DNA from: Nocardioides alpinus
GTDB lineage: Bacteria; Actinomycetota; Actinomycetes; Propionibacteriales; Nocardioidaceae
Assembly (NCBI RefSeq): GCF_900112035.1
Contig: NZ_FOKC01000005.1
Coordinates: 124,001-188,000 of the forward strand
Direction of reading: 5' to 3'
DNA: 64,000 nt
Shown here: in pieces, positions 18,036 through 27,473 of the stretch
Layout of the letters: the number at the start of each line of letters is the position of its first letter
Numbering within the stretch: the stretch's first letter is position 1
Made by a program: the position numbers and the translations under genes
Notes under the pieces: generated by a model
Told to the model about the DNA's origin: nothing
What the model saw: only the letters and a program-made list of their open reading frames with translations
The model's database searches: none

Positions 18036-18523
18036 GAGTCTGCTCCCACCAGGTCGGCGAGCTCGGGGGCGAGGACACGCAACCGGCGCAGGGCCTGGCG
18101 CGACATGGACTTGACCGCGCCGCTGGAGATCCCCAGCGCGGCGGCCGTCTGGACCTCGGTGAGGTCCTCGAAGTAGCGGAGCGCGAGCACGGTGCGCTGA
18201 CGCGGAGTCAGCCGGCGCAGCGCCTCGTCGAGGGTGAGCCGCAGCGTCGGGTCCGCGGCCGGCGCGGGGGCGTCGTACGACGCCAGTGGCGACTCGGCGA
18301 GCTTGCGACGGCGCCACCAGGAGATGTTCTGGTGGTACATCGTGCGGCGTACGTAGGCCTCCGGCGAGACCTCGATGCGCTCCCAGTGACGGGCCGCCTG
18401 GACGAGCGCGGCCTGCACGAGGTCCTCGGCGAGATGGTGGTCACCGGTGAGCAGGTACGCCGTGCGCGCCAGTGCGGCGCCACGTGCGTGGACGAACTCG
18501 TCGAACCCGGATCGATCGATCAT
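18032..18523 (-). CDS. SigE-family ECF RNA polymerase sigma factor
   Basis: A 163-residue ECF sigma factor of the actinobacterial SigE family (TIGR02983 type). Region 2 spans HLAEDLVQAALVQAARHW to YVRRTMYHQNISWWRR, and region 4 spans LRRLTPRQRTVLALRYFEDLTE with the HTH AAALGISSGAVKSMSRQALRRL. It forms a two-gene unit with the membrane protein downstream. Its target promoters cannot be identified by eye. The unit interrupts the conserved metallo-hydrolase-crp neighbourhood. Confidence 0.92.
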   Translation of the reverse strand: MIDRSGFDEFVHARGAALARTAYLLTGDHHLAEDLVQAALVQAARHWERIEVSPEAYVRRTMYHQNISWWRRRKLAESPLASYDAPAPAADPTLRLTLDEALRRLTPRQRTVLALRYFEDLTEVQTAAALGISSGAVKSMSRQALRRLRVLAPELADLVGADS

Positions 18524-18608
18524 CGTGCACCCCCTTCGCCTTGTACGACGCAGGGGAGTGCGGTGCCGGGGTCCAGGTGGGCCGAACTATTTCTGGGACG
18601 GTGCAGGA

Positions 18609-19286
18609 TCAGCGCGCGCGGCGCGAGAGTCGCTCGAGGTCCATGATCACCACGGAGCGGGGCTCCAGGCGCAGCCAGCCGCGCGAGGCGAAGTCGGCGA
18701 GCGCCTTGTTGACGGTCTCGCGGGAGGCGCCGACCAGCTGGGCGAGCTCCTCCTGCGTGAGGTCGTGGTGGACGTGGACGCCGTCGTCGGCGGTGCGACC
18801 GAAGCGGTCGGCCAGGTCGAGCAGCGCCTTGGCGACGCGACCGGGGACGTCGGAGAAGACGAGGTCGGCGACGACGTCGTTGGACTTGCGGAGGCGACCG
18901 GCGAGCTGCGAGAGCAGGCCGCGGGCGACCATCGGGCGGCCGTCGAGCCACTTGAGGAGGTCCTCGTGGGACAGCGAGGCGAAGGTGGCGTCGGTGACCG
19001 CGGTGACGGTGGCCGAGCGCGGGCCCGGGTCGAAGAGCGAGAGCTCGCCGAACATCTGGCCGGGGCCCATGATGGCGAGGAGGTTCTCGCGGCCGTCGGA
19101 CGCGGAGCGGCCGAGCTTCACCTTGCCCTCGGTGACGACGTACAGCTTGTCGCCGGAGTCACCCTCGTGGAAGAGGACGTCGCCGCGCCGGAGCGTGGTC
19201 TCCGCCATGGAGCCGCCCAGGGCGGTGGCCGCCTCGTCGTCGAGCGAGCTGAACAGCGGTGCCTGCCGAAGCACGTCGTTGTCCAC
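18609..19286 (-). CDS. crp: Crp/Fnr-family transcriptional regulator
   Basis: A 225-residue CRP-type global regulator. The N-terminal cyclic-nucleotide fold carries the phosphate-binding FGELSLFDPGPRSATV cassette (residues 79-94, E81 and R90), so cAMP binding is likely. The HTH is at about 178-199 (LTQEELAQLVGASRETVNKAL). The start is GTG at 19286 with GGAGG 6 nt upstream. It is the positional and sequence counterpart of Rv3676, divergent from nth as in mycobacteria. The length matches the family (224-225). Confidence 0.93.
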   Translation of the reverse strand: MDNDVLRQAPLFSSLDDEAATALGGSMAETTLRRGDVLFHEGDSGDKLYVVTEGKVKLGRSASDGRENLLAIMGPGQMFGELSLFDPGPRSATVTAVTDATFASLSHEDLLKWLDGRPMVARGLLSQLAGRLRKSNDVVADLVFSDVPGRVAKALLDLADRFGRTADDGVHVHHDLTQEELAQLVGASRETVNKALADFASRGWLRLEPRSVVIMDLERLSRRAR

Positions 19287-19358
19287 GTCATTCCTCCATG
19301 TCGGTGCGCCCCGTGCCATGCCCGTTGCCGAGTCCTCGGGATCGGGCACGATCCTAGC

Positions 19359-19374
19359 CGTGCTCTGGGTCACA
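19359..19374. promoter_or_regulatory. CRP-like half-conserved site in crp promoter
   Basis: CGTGC-TCTGGG-TCACA keeps the TGTGA-N6-TCACA layout with one good and one imperfect half-site. It lies just upstream of a TAGGAT -10 hexamer (19356-19351, minus strand) of crp, a place suited to autoregulation. The match is imperfect. Confidence 0.3.
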
Positions 19375-19448
19375 AGGGCCACTCCGGGCGGATGCGGGGC
19401 GGTTCGCGCCGCGTCCGGGAGCGCCGAAGGGGTGTCGGAGGCGGACCG

Positions 19449-19454
19449 TAGGCT
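19449..19454 (+). promoter_or_regulatory. -10 hexamer of leaderless nth operon
   Basis: TAGGCT with 6 nt to the GTG start at 19461; no ribosome binding site is present, consistent with a leaderless mRNA. Confidence 0.5.
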
Positions 19455-19460
19455 GGGACG

Positions 19461-20177
19461 GTGCCTGCCCCGACCGCGATCGCCAAGCCCGACACGACCC
19501 TGGTCCGCCGGGCGCGCCGGATGGACCGGATCCTCGCCGAGACCTATCCCGACGCCAAGGCCGAGCTCGACTTCACCAACGCCTTCGAGTGCCTCGTCGT
19601 CACCGTCATCTCCGCGCAGACGACCGACCGCCGGGTCAATGCCGCCAGCCCCGCGCTGTTCGCGGCCTACCCCACGCCCCAGGCGATGGCCGCCGCGCCG
19701 CGCGAGCACATGGAGCAGCTGCTCGGGCCGCTCGGCTTCTTCCGCGCCAAGACCGACTCGCTGCTCAAGCTGAGCCAGGCGCTCGTCGAGGCCTACGACG
19801 GCCAGGTGCCGGCGCGCCTCGAGGACCTCGTGACCCTGCCCGGCGTCGGCCGCAAGACCGCCAACGTCGTGCTCGGCAACGCCTTCGACAAGCCCGGCAT
19901 CACCGTCGACACCCACTTCGGCCGGCTGGCCCGCCGCTTCGGCTGGACCGAGGAGACCGACCCGGTGAAGGTCGAGCACGCCGTCGGCGCGCTCTTCCCC
20001 AAGCGCGACTGGACGATGCTGTCGCACCACCTCATCTGGCACGGCCGGCGCCGCTGCCACGCCAAGAAGCCTGCCTGCGGCGCCTGCCCGCTCGCCAGGC
20101 TGTGCCCGTCGTTCGGCGCCGGGCCGACCGACCCGATCGAGGCCGAGAAGCTCGTCACCACGCAGGGACCCGCATGA
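19461..20177 (+). CDS. nth: Endonuclease III
   Basis: A 238-residue base-excision repair DNA glycosylase/AP lyase that removes oxidised pyrimidines. The helix-hairpin-helix [15 protein letters not shown] carries the catalytic lysine K132, the catalytic aspartate is D150 in TVDTHFGR, and the 4Fe-4S cluster cysteines C199, C206, C209 and C215 keep the C-X6-C-X2-C-X5-C spacing. The GTG at 19461 is set by the leaderless -10 element; an internal ATG at residue 21 is the alternative. The thioredoxin-like gene overlaps its stop, as in the Rv3674c-Rv3673c pair. Confidence 0.96.
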   Translation: MPAPTAIAKPDTTLVRRARRMDRILAETYPDAKAELDFTNAFECLVVTVISAQTTDRRVNAASPALFAAYPTPQAMAAAPREHMEQLLGPLGFFRAKTDSLLKLSQALVEAYDGQVPARLEDLVTLPGVGRKTANVVLGNAFDKPGITVDTHFGRLARRFGWTEETDPVKVEHAVGALFPKRDWTMLSHHLIWHGRRRCHAKKPACGACPLARLCPSFGAGPTDPIEAEKLVTTQGPA

Positions 20178-20803
20178 GGAAGGCGCTCCTGCTCGCCGTG
20201 GTGCTGGTGACCTTCGGAGCGCTCTACGCCGTCTGGTCCTACGACGACGGCGGCGGCATCGACGTACGCCCTCCGGACGTCGAGGTCGACACCCCGGCGC
20301 TGCGCGAGGCCAAGGCGCGCATCGGGATGGAGGACTGTGCGCCCGGCGACGGCGAGCCGGTCGAGGGCGGGCTGCCCGAGCTGACGCTGCCCTGCCTCGG
20401 CGGTGGCACCGACGTCGAGCTGTCCTCGCTGCGGGGGCCGATGGTCATCAACCTGTGGGCGTCGTGGTGCGGCCCGTGCGAGGAGGAGATGCCTGTGCTG
20501 CAGGCCTTCCACGAGCAGTACGCCGACCGGGTCGCCGTCCTCGGTGTCGACAACCAGGACGTCTACCCGGGCCGCGCCCTCGCGCTGGCGGAGAGGACGG
20601 GTGCCACCTATCCCTCGCTCGTCGACGTCGGTGGGGAGGTCCTGTCCGAGGAGGCTTTCGCCGTGGCACGACGCGGGCTGCCTGCCTTCGTCTTCATCGA
20701 CGAGGAAGGAAAGGTGGTCGGCTCCACCAACGCCAGCGGTGGCGTCGAGTCGATCGACCAGCTCGAGGACCTCGTCGCCGACTATCTCGGGATCGAGCTG
20801 TGA
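20174..20803 (+). CDS. TlpA/ResA-like membrane-anchored thioredoxin
   Basis: A 209-residue thiol-disulfide oxidoreductase facing outside. An N-terminal signal anchor (about residues 3-22) precedes a thioredoxin fold with the active-site WCGPC at 98-102 and the cis-proline region [10 protein letters not shown]. Two more cysteines (C55, C74) precede the fold. The ATG overlaps the nth stop (ATGA). Redox control of exported or cytochrome proteins is the usual role. Counterpart of Rv3673c. Confidence 0.92.
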   Translation: MRKALLLAVVLVTFGALYAVWSYDDGGGIDVRPPDVEVDTPALREAKARIGMEDCAPGDGEPVEGGLPELTLPCLGGGTDVELSSLRGPMVINLWASWCGPCEEEMPVLQAFHEQYADRVAVLGVDNQDVYPGRALALAERTGATYPSLVDVGGEVLSEEAFAVARRGLPAFVFIDEEGKVVGSTNASGGVESIDQLEDLVADYLGIEL

Positions 20804-21546
20804 TCGAGTCGGGGGCCGCGCTGCCCGGCTGGTTGGCGCCCGTCGTCGAGGCGGCGTCGTCCATCACCGTCGACGAGCTCACCCGCTTCCAGCCGCCGGA
20901 GGGCTCCGGTGCGCGGCGCGGGGCGGTGCTGATGGTCTTCGCCGACCGGCACGACGGGCCCGCGCCCGACGACCTCGCCCACCGCGGCGAGCTGCTGCTC
21001 ACCGAGCGCGCCCACCACATGCGGTCCCACCCGGGGCAGGTGTCGTTCCCGGGCGGGTCGCTCGACGAGGGGGAGACCCCGCGCGAGGGCGCGTTGCGCG
21101 AGGCGTACGAGGAGATCGGGCTCGAGCCCTCCGAGGTCGAGGTCTTCGGTGAGCTGCCGGAGCTGTGGCTGCCGCCGAGCAACTTCGCGGTCACGCCGAT
21201 CCTGGGCTACTGGCGCGACCCGGGCGAGGTGCGCATCGAGAGCCCCGACGAGGTGCACGCCATCCACCACGTCGCGATCGCCGAGCTGCTCGACCCCCAG
21301 CACCGGATCAACGTCCGCCACCCCAGCGGGTGGACGGGCCCCGGGTTCCTCATCGGGCCCGACAAGGACGTCATCCTGTGGGGCTTCACGGCCGGCATCA
21401 TCGCCCGGCTCTTCGGCTACCTCGGGTGGGACGAGGACTGGGCCCAGCAAAGCGGTGGGGCGCGCGTGCGTGACCTGCCCGACCACATGCTGCAAGGTGT
21501 CCCCAGCGGCACCGACCTGGCGCCCAACACCAAGCTCGAGGAGTAG
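20800..21546 (+). CDS. NUDIX CoA pyrophosphatase-like protein
   Basis: A 248-residue NUDIX hydrolase. The UPF0035/CoA motif LLLTERAHHMRSHPGQVSFP directly precedes a complete Nudix box beginning at G86 (GSLDEGETPREGALREAYEE, then IGL), the arrangement of CoA diphosphatases such as NudL/PCD1. The GTG start overlaps the thioredoxin stop (GTGA, 20800-20803). Conserved neighbour order Rv3673c-Rv3672c-Rv3671c is kept. Confidence 0.9.
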   Translation: MIESGAALPGWLAPVVEAASSITVDELTRFQPPEGSGARRGAVLMVFADRHDGPAPDDLAHRGELLLTERAHHMRSHPGQVSFPGGSLDEGETPREGALREAYEEIGLEPSEVEVFGELPELWLPPSNFAVTPILGYWRDPGEVRIESPDEVHAIHHVAIAELLDPQHRINVRHPSGWTGPGFLIGPDKDVILWGFTAGIIARLFGYLGWDEDWAQQSGGARVRDLPDHMLQGVPSGTDLAPNTKLEE

Positions 21547-21550
21547 TCGG

Positions 21551-22726
21551 ATGAACGTCCTCGACTGGTGCCTCGTCGCACTCGTGGGGATCTATGCCCT
21601 TTCGGGCTACTGGCAGGGATTCATCACCGGCGCCTTCGCCACGGCGGGCCTGCTGATCGGTGGCCTGCTCGGCATCTGGGCCGCCCCGACCGCGCTCGGC
21701 GACGCGGCACCCTCCCTGTGGGTCTCGCTCGGCGCGCTCTTCATCGTCATCATCTCGGCGTCGCTGGGCCAGGCGCTGTTCCAGTACGTCGGCTCGCGGA
21801 TCCGTGCGCGGATCACCTGGCAGCCGATCCGGGCGGTCGACGCCATCGGCGGATCCGCCCTCAGCGCGGTCGCCGTACTGCTGGTGGCGTGGGCGCTCGG
21901 TGTCGCGGTGTCGGGCACCCGCATCGGCGCGATCACCCCGCTGGTGCGGGACTCGACGATCCTGGCGAAGGTCGACGAGACCCTGCCGGCCGACTCCGGC
22001 ACGGTGCTGCAGACCTTCAACAACGTCGTCGGCACGACCTTCTTCCCGCGCTACCTCGAGCCGTTCGCGCCCGAGCGGATCGTCGCGGTGGAGCCCGGCG
22101 ACCCGCGGATGCTCACCGACCCCGACGTGGTCGCCGCCCAGGTCAGCGTCGTCAAGGTCAGGGGCGCCAACGGCTGCGGCGGCGGCGTCGAGGGCACGGG
22201 CTTCTTCTACGCACCCGGTCGGCTGATGACCAACGCCCACGTGGTCGCCGGCGTCACCCGCCCCGAGGTGGAGGTGGGCGGCTCGACCGTCGTCGCGTCG
22301 GTCGTGCTCTACGACGCCGACCTCGACATCGCCGTGCTCGCGCTGCCCGACGTCGGCACTCCGCACCTGGCCCTCGACACGACCGCGCAGCCGGGCGACG
22401 ACGTCGCCGCCGTCGGCTATCCCGAGGACGGCCCGTACGACGTCCAGGCCGGCCGGATCCGCTCGCAGCAGCGGCTGCGCTCGCCCGACATCTACGGCGA
22501 GGGCACGGTCATCCGGCAGGTCTTCTCGCTGCGCGCGCTGATCCGCCCCGGCAACTCCGGCGGCCCGATCCTCACCTCCGGTGGCGACGTCGCCGGGATG
22601 GTCTTCGCCGCCTCGGTCAGCGACCGCGAGACCGGCTACGCGTTGACCGCCAACCAGGTCTCGGAGTCCGCGGCGCTCGGCGTGACCAGCGGATCACCGG
22701 TCGACACCGGCACCTGCGTGCGCTGA
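21551..22726 (+). CDS. marP: MarP-like membrane-anchored serine protease
   Basis: A 391-residue protein: an N-terminal CvpA-like domain with four membrane segments (about residues 1-120), a linker, and a periplasm-side chymotrypsin-fold protease. The triad is H230 (TNAHVVAG), D259 (DLDIAVL) and S336 (RPGNSGGP). Cysteines 209 and 389 correspond to the disulfide pair known in MarP. In M. tuberculosis the homologue Rv3671c is needed for acid resistance. It follows the NUDIX gene by 4 nt in the same conserved order. Confidence 0.93.
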   Translation: MNVLDWCLVALVGIYALSGYWQGFITGAFATAGLLIGGLLGIWAAPTALGDAAPSLWVSLGALFIVIISASLGQALFQYVGSRIRARITWQPIRAVDAIGGSALSAVAVLLVAWALGVAVSGTRIGAITPLVRDSTILAKVDETLPADSGTVLQTFNNVVGTTFFPRYLEPFAPERIVAVEPGDPRMLTDPDVVAAQVSVVKVRGANGCGGGVEGTGFFYAPGRLMTNAHVVAGVTRPEVEVGGSTVVASVVLYDADLDIAVLALPDVGTPHLALDTTAQPGDDVAAVGYPEDGPYDVQAGRIRSQQRLRSPDIYGEGTVIRQVFSLRALIRPGNSGGPILTSGGDVAGMVFAASVSDRETGYALTANQVSESAALGVTSGSPVDTGTCVR

Positions 22727-22763
22727 ACGGCGTACTTCGCCGGGGGCGGAGCGAGCCCGAGGC

Positions 22764-23186
22764 TCAGCCGTTGCCCTTGAGCGCCGCGGGGATCTGCTTG
22801 CCCTGCTTGATCGCCTTCTCCGGCGCCTTGACCTGCTTGACCTGCTTGAGGCCGACGAAGGCGAGGAGGCCGGCGATCAGGAGGTAGAGCGCGAACACGA
22901 TCAGGAACGCCCAGTGCAGGTCGAGGCCGTCGCCGTTCCAGTGGATGAAGTAGGCGAGCGAGACCGACAGCATGATGATCGCCAGCAGGCCGAGGAACGC
23001 GGCCGCGCCGAAGAGGCCGATGCCGACCCCGCCGTGCTTGACGCTGACCTTGATCTCGCTCTTGGCGAGCTCGATCTCCTTGGAGATGAGGGTCGAGATG
23101 TCCCGCTGCGCGTCCATGACGAGCTTGCCGAGCGTCGGATCGCCATCCTGGACATCGTGGCGGGCCTTGATCGGTTCGTTGGCCAT
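22764..23186 (-). CDS. Holin-X/DUF1469-type membrane protein
   Basis: A 140-residue protein with two hydrophobic segments (about 55-77 and 90-115) and an N-terminal amphipathic region with LGKLVMDAQRDISTLISKEIELAKSE, typical of the actinobacterial phage-holin-like family (PF07332). Despite the family name it is a chromosomal gene in this neighbourhood (compare Rv3669), so it is not evidence of a prophage. A Lys-rich tail follows the second segment. Confidence 0.85.
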   Translation of the reverse strand: MANEPIKARHDVQDGDPTLGKLVMDAQRDISTLISKEIELAKSEIKVSVKHGGVGIGLFGAAAFLGLLAIIMLSVSLAYFIHWNGDGLDLHWAFLIVFALYLLIAGLLAFVGLKQVKQVKAPEKAIKQGKQIPAALKGNG

Positions 23187-23344
23187 CGGGAGCGGTCCTT
23201 CGGTGTACGCCGGTGAGCTGACGGCAGCGACCTTATCAACGTGATCCCCTAGACTGACCTCTCAGGTGAGCCGGGAAGTCTGGTCGGCCCGTGGACACGT
23301 CTGCGGTGATGTCGCTACGACCACCCCGAAAGGTGTGCCACCGC

Positions 23345-24754
23345 ATGGCTTCACGATCGAAGAACCCCCACGACGACCCGCGCAACAACGGGGGCGACGA
23401 CCTCTGGGAGTCCGGACCGTCCTACATCGCGAGCAACAAGCCGCTCGCCCGACTGGTCGCGCGTCCGGTGCGCGAGTTCCTGCGCGTCGAGGCCGCGGGC
23501 TCGCTCCTGCTGCTGCTCGCCGCGGCGGTCGCGCTGCTGTGGGCCAACAGCCCGTGGGCGGAGTCGTACGACGCGCTCTGGCACACCCACCTCGTCCTCG
23601 ACGTCGGACCGCTGCACCTCGACGAGTCGCTGCAGCACTGGGTCAACGACGCCCTGATGGTGATCTTCTTCTTCGTCGTCGGCCTCGAGATCAAGTACGA
23701 GCTGGTCAACGGCGACCTGCGTGATCCCAAGACGGCGGCTCTGCCGATCATCGCGGCGGTCGGCGGGATGGTCGTGCCGGCCGGTCTCTACCTCGCGCTC
23801 AACCCGCCCGGCAGCGCCGGCGGCGACGGCTGGGGGATCCCGATGGCCACCGACATCGCCTTCGCGGTCGGCGTGCTCGGCATCCTCGGGCGCCGGATCC
23901 CGTCGGCGGCGCGGCTGTTCCTGCTGACGCTGGCGATCGTCGACGACATCGGCGCGATCCTGGTGATCGCCGTCTTCTACACCGCCGACCTCTCGCTGGT
24001 CTGGCTCGCGATCGCGTTCGCCCTGCTCGGCGCGATGGTCGTGGCCCGGCTGCTCCGGGTCTGGACGGTCGTCGTCTACGCGATCCTCGGCGTGGGTGTC
24101 TGGTTCGCGCTGCTCGAGTCGGGGGTGCACGCCACCCTCGCCGGTGTCGCGATCGGCCTGCTCGCCCCGGCCACCCCGCTCCTCAAGGAGGAGGTCGCCC
24201 GCCGCCACGCCCGGGCCGCGCTGCGCGACAACGTCCTCGACCCCGACGAGCTGGCGCGGCAGCGCTTCCTGCTCAAGGAGTCGGTGTCGGTGGTCGAGCG
24301 CCTGCAGAGCACGCTGCACCCGGTGTCGGCGTACGTCGTGCTCCCCGTCTTCGCGCTCGCCAACGCGGGCGTCGAGCTCGGCGCGATCGGCAAGGTCTTC
24401 ACCGAGCCCGTCGGGCTGGGCATCATCCTGGGGCTCGTCGTCGGCAAGCCCGTCGGCATCCTCGCCGCCTCGTTCCTGGCCGTACGCCTCGGGCTCGGCC
24501 GGCTGCCCGACCACACCACCTGGCCGATGGTCCTCGGGCTCGGCGCGGTCGGCGGCATCGGCTTCACCGTCTCGATCTTCATCGCCGGGTTGTCCTTCCC
24601 GGGCTCCGACCTGCTGACGGAGGAGGCGAAGATCGCGATCCTGCTGGCGTCGCTGTTCGCCGCGGTCGTGGGCGTCGTGCTGCTGCTCGCCGCGACGCGC
24701 GCGTCCGAGGACACGGCCGAGGAGTCGGCCGACGCGGCACAGCCCTTGGGGTGA
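23345..24754 (+). CDS. nhaA: Na+/H+ antiporter NhaA
   Basis: A 469-residue antiporter exporting Na+ in exchange for protons. The paired aspartates of the transport site are D200-D201 in AIVDDIGA, and D170 in MATDIAFA matches the third acidic residue of the E. coli protein. About 12 membrane segments are visible. The hydrophilic N-terminal extension of about 45 residues is longer than in E. coli. ATG at 23345 follows GAAAGG; in-frame ATGs at 23291 and 23309 are less well placed. Confidence 0.95.
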   Translation: MASRSKNPHDDPRNNGGDDLWESGPSYIASNKPLARLVARPVREFLRVEAAGSLLLLLAAAVALLWANSPWAESYDALWHTHLVLDVGPLHLDESLQHWVNDALMVIFFFVVGLEIKYELVNGDLRDPKTAALPIIAAVGGMVVPAGLYLALNPPGSAGGDGWGIPMATDIAFAVGVLGILGRRIPSAARLFLLTLAIVDDIGAILVIAVFYTADLSLVWLAIAFALLGAMVVARLLRVWTVVVYAILGVGVWFALLESGVHATLAGVAIGLLAPATPLLKEEVARRHARAALRDNVLDPDELARQRFLLKESVSVVERLQSTLHPVSAYVVLPVFALANAGVELGAIGKVFTEPVGLGIILGLVVGKPVGILAASFLAVRLGLGRLPDHTTWPMVLGLGAVGGIGFTVSIFIAGLSFPGSDLLTEEAKIAILLASLFAAVVGVVLLLAATRASEDTAEESADAAQPLG

Positions 24755-24770
24755 CGAGTACACAAGACAC

Positions 24771-25202
24771 ATGGCTCTCATCAGCAGCTCCGGCTTCGCA
24801 CACGTCCGCCTGACCGTGACCGACATCGCGCGCTCGAAGGAGTTCTACGACCGGGTCTTCGGGTGGCCGACCGCGGTCGACAACTCGGCCCGCGCCGACG
24901 AGCCCGGTGTGCGCGACTCCGCCGAGGAGTTCTTCGGCGGTGCGGTCTACCAGACCCCGCAGGGCACCCTCTTCGGTCTCCGGCCCGTCGGGTCGACCGG
25001 CTTCGACGCCGACACCACCGGTCTCGACCACGTCAGCTTCGCCGTGGACTCGCGCGACGACCTCGAGGCGGCCCGGGTCGCGCTCGGCGAGGCCGGCATC
25101 GCGCACGGTGAGGTCCTCGACCTCGCGGACGCCGGCATCGCGATCCTGTCGTTCCAGGACCCCGACGACATCAACATCGAGCTGACCGCGCCGCTCGGCT
25201 GA
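24771..25202 (+). CDS. VOC-family (glyoxalase/dioxygenase fold) protein
   Basis: A 143-residue single VOC-domain protein with paired beta-alpha-beta repeats. Candidate metal ligands H11 (GFAHVRLTV), H88 region (GLDHVSFAV) and E140 (INIELTA) are in the expected places. It lies 17 nt downstream of nhaA. Substrate unknown; lyase, dioxygenase or resistance roles are all possible in this fold. Confidence 0.88.
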   Translation: MALISSSGFAHVRLTVTDIARSKEFYDRVFGWPTAVDNSARADEPGVRDSAEEFFGGAVYQTPQGTLFGLRPVGSTGFDADTTGLDHVSFAVDSRDDLEAARVALGEAGIAHGEVLDLADAGIAILSFQDPDDINIELTAPLG

Positions 25203-25204
25203 GC

Positions 25205-26349
25205 TCAGGCGGAGGCCGGCAGCAGCACCCGGAACCGGCACCCCGCCGCAGGCGCCGAGGTCGTCCCGACGTTCTCGACCGCGACCCGGCCGTGGTGCGC
25301 CTCGACGATGCCCTTGACGATCGCGAGGCCGAGGCCCGCGCGGGAGGTGTGGACGTCCTGCAGCGGGTCGTCGGGCGTACGCGCGCTGGTGCCGCGGTAG
25401 CCCACGTCGAAGAGTCGCTCGCGTGCCTCGTCGGGGATGCCCGCGCAGCCGTCGGTCACGGACAGCTCGACGCCGCCGTCGACCGGTCGGGCGGTGACGT
25501 GCACGGTGCCGTCGGCCGGGGTGTGCCGGATGCCGTTGACGATCAGGTTGGCCAGCACGCGTGAGAGGCCGGCCGGGTCGGCGGCGACCTGCAGGCCGTG
25601 CGGGACCTCTCCGCCCAGCGTGATGCGGCGGGCACGCGCCACCGGGTCGGCGGCGGCGATCGCCTCGCTCACCAGGTCGCCCACGACGATCGGCTGCGGC
25701 TCGACGACGAGCTGGCCGGCATGGATGCGGGAGAGCTCGAAGAGGTCGTCGACCATCTGCACCATCCGGTCGACCTCGCCGCGGATCTGGCGGTGGTAGC
25801 GCGCCGGGTCGGTGGCGATCGAGTCCTCCAGCGCCTCGGCCATCACGCGGATCCCGGCCAGCGGCGTACGCAGGTCGTGGGACACCCACGAGACCAGCTC
25901 GCGGCGCGACTCCTCCAGCCGGTGCTCGCGCTCGCGTGCGTCGGCCAGGCGCTGGTGGGCTGCGGCCAGCTCCTCGGACAGCTCGCGGAACTCGGCCGGG
26001 CCACGTCCGGCGGCGACCACCGTCTCGCCCGCGCCCACCCGGCGTACGTCCTCGCGCAAGGCCCGCGACCACCGCACGAGGGCGGTGGACAGCACGAGCG
26101 CGACGACCAGCGAGACGCCGGCGGCCGCGCTCGTGACGATCAGCACGACGGAGCGGTCGTGGTCGGAGATGAGCATGCGCCGTGAGATCACCTGCACGGC
26201 GACCAGCACGGTGAGGGTGGTGACGGCGCCGACGACGGCGAGCAGCCAGTGGAGGGAGCGCTGCCGGAGGGTCCAGCCGGCCAGCAGTCCCAGCACCCCG
26301 ACGGCCAGGCCGCTGCCGATGGCCACGGCCCAGATCTCGGTGAGGTCGC

Positions 26350-26353
<4 letters not shown>
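25205..26353 (-). CDS. Sensor histidine kinase
   Basis: A 382-residue membrane kinase. Three hydrophobic segments (about 8-26, 37-56, 70-93) have very short external loops, so it probably senses within or near the membrane. A HAMP-like region is followed by the phospho-accepting H159 in VSHDLRTPL, the N-box [10 protein letters not shown], and G-boxes including [16 protein letters not shown]. The start overlaps the response regulator stop (ATGA, 26350-26353). It is the last gene of a seven-gene overlapping operon with a molybdopterin oxidoreductase. Confidence 0.93.
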
Positions 26354-27054
<701 letters not shown>

Positions 27055-27059
27055 CCGAC

Positions 27060-27473
27060 TCACTCCCCGGCCCGTGACCGGTGGGACCGGACGAACCCGG
27101 CGACCGCCACGACGACCACCACGATGGCACTGATCGCCCACCAGGTCGCGAGATAGGGGCGATCGAGCAGGGTCGGGTTGTCGGCCCGCGCACCGGCGCG
27201 GGTCAGGACCGGGATGGCCGCGATCGTCAGGGCGCCCCACACGACCAGGGCGATCGCGGCCGGAGCGCGCCACGCCGGGGGCACCAGGCGCGATCCCAGG
27301 AGGCACACCGCGATGACCACTCCGGAGATCACCGCGTCGTGCGCGACGACGCCCGCCCCGAGCCAGATGCCGACCTCGAGCCACTGGCCCGGGTCCTGGC
27401 GCGACAGCAGGAGCCAGGCGCCGTACGTCATCAGCGCCGCGCCGAGGGCGACGAGGACCGCACGCGTCCTCAC
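27060..27473 (-). CDS. Four-helix membrane protein of unknown function
   Basis: A 137-residue hydrophobic protein with about four membrane segments, including [22 protein letters not shown] whose His-Asp pair lies within the membrane. I do not recognise a family with certainty. The GTG at 27473 overlaps the stop of the molybdopterin oxidoreductase gene (GTGA), which makes it part of the operon; an ATG at 27500 would overlap more. It could be a quinone- or haem-linked partner of the oxidoreductase, which is speculation. Confidence 0.75.
   Translation of the reverse strand: MRTRAVLVALGAALMTYGAWLLLSRQDPGQWLEVGIWLGAGVVAHDAVISGVVIAVCLLGSRLVPPAWRAPAAIALVVWGALTIAAIPVLTRAGARADNPTLLDRPYLATWWAISAIVVVVVAVAGFVRSHRSRAGE

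Noticed and set aside
22764..23186. Holin-like protein as sign of a prophage
   Set aside because: The family is a chromosomal actinobacterial membrane protein in a conserved neighbourhood; no other phage gene is near.
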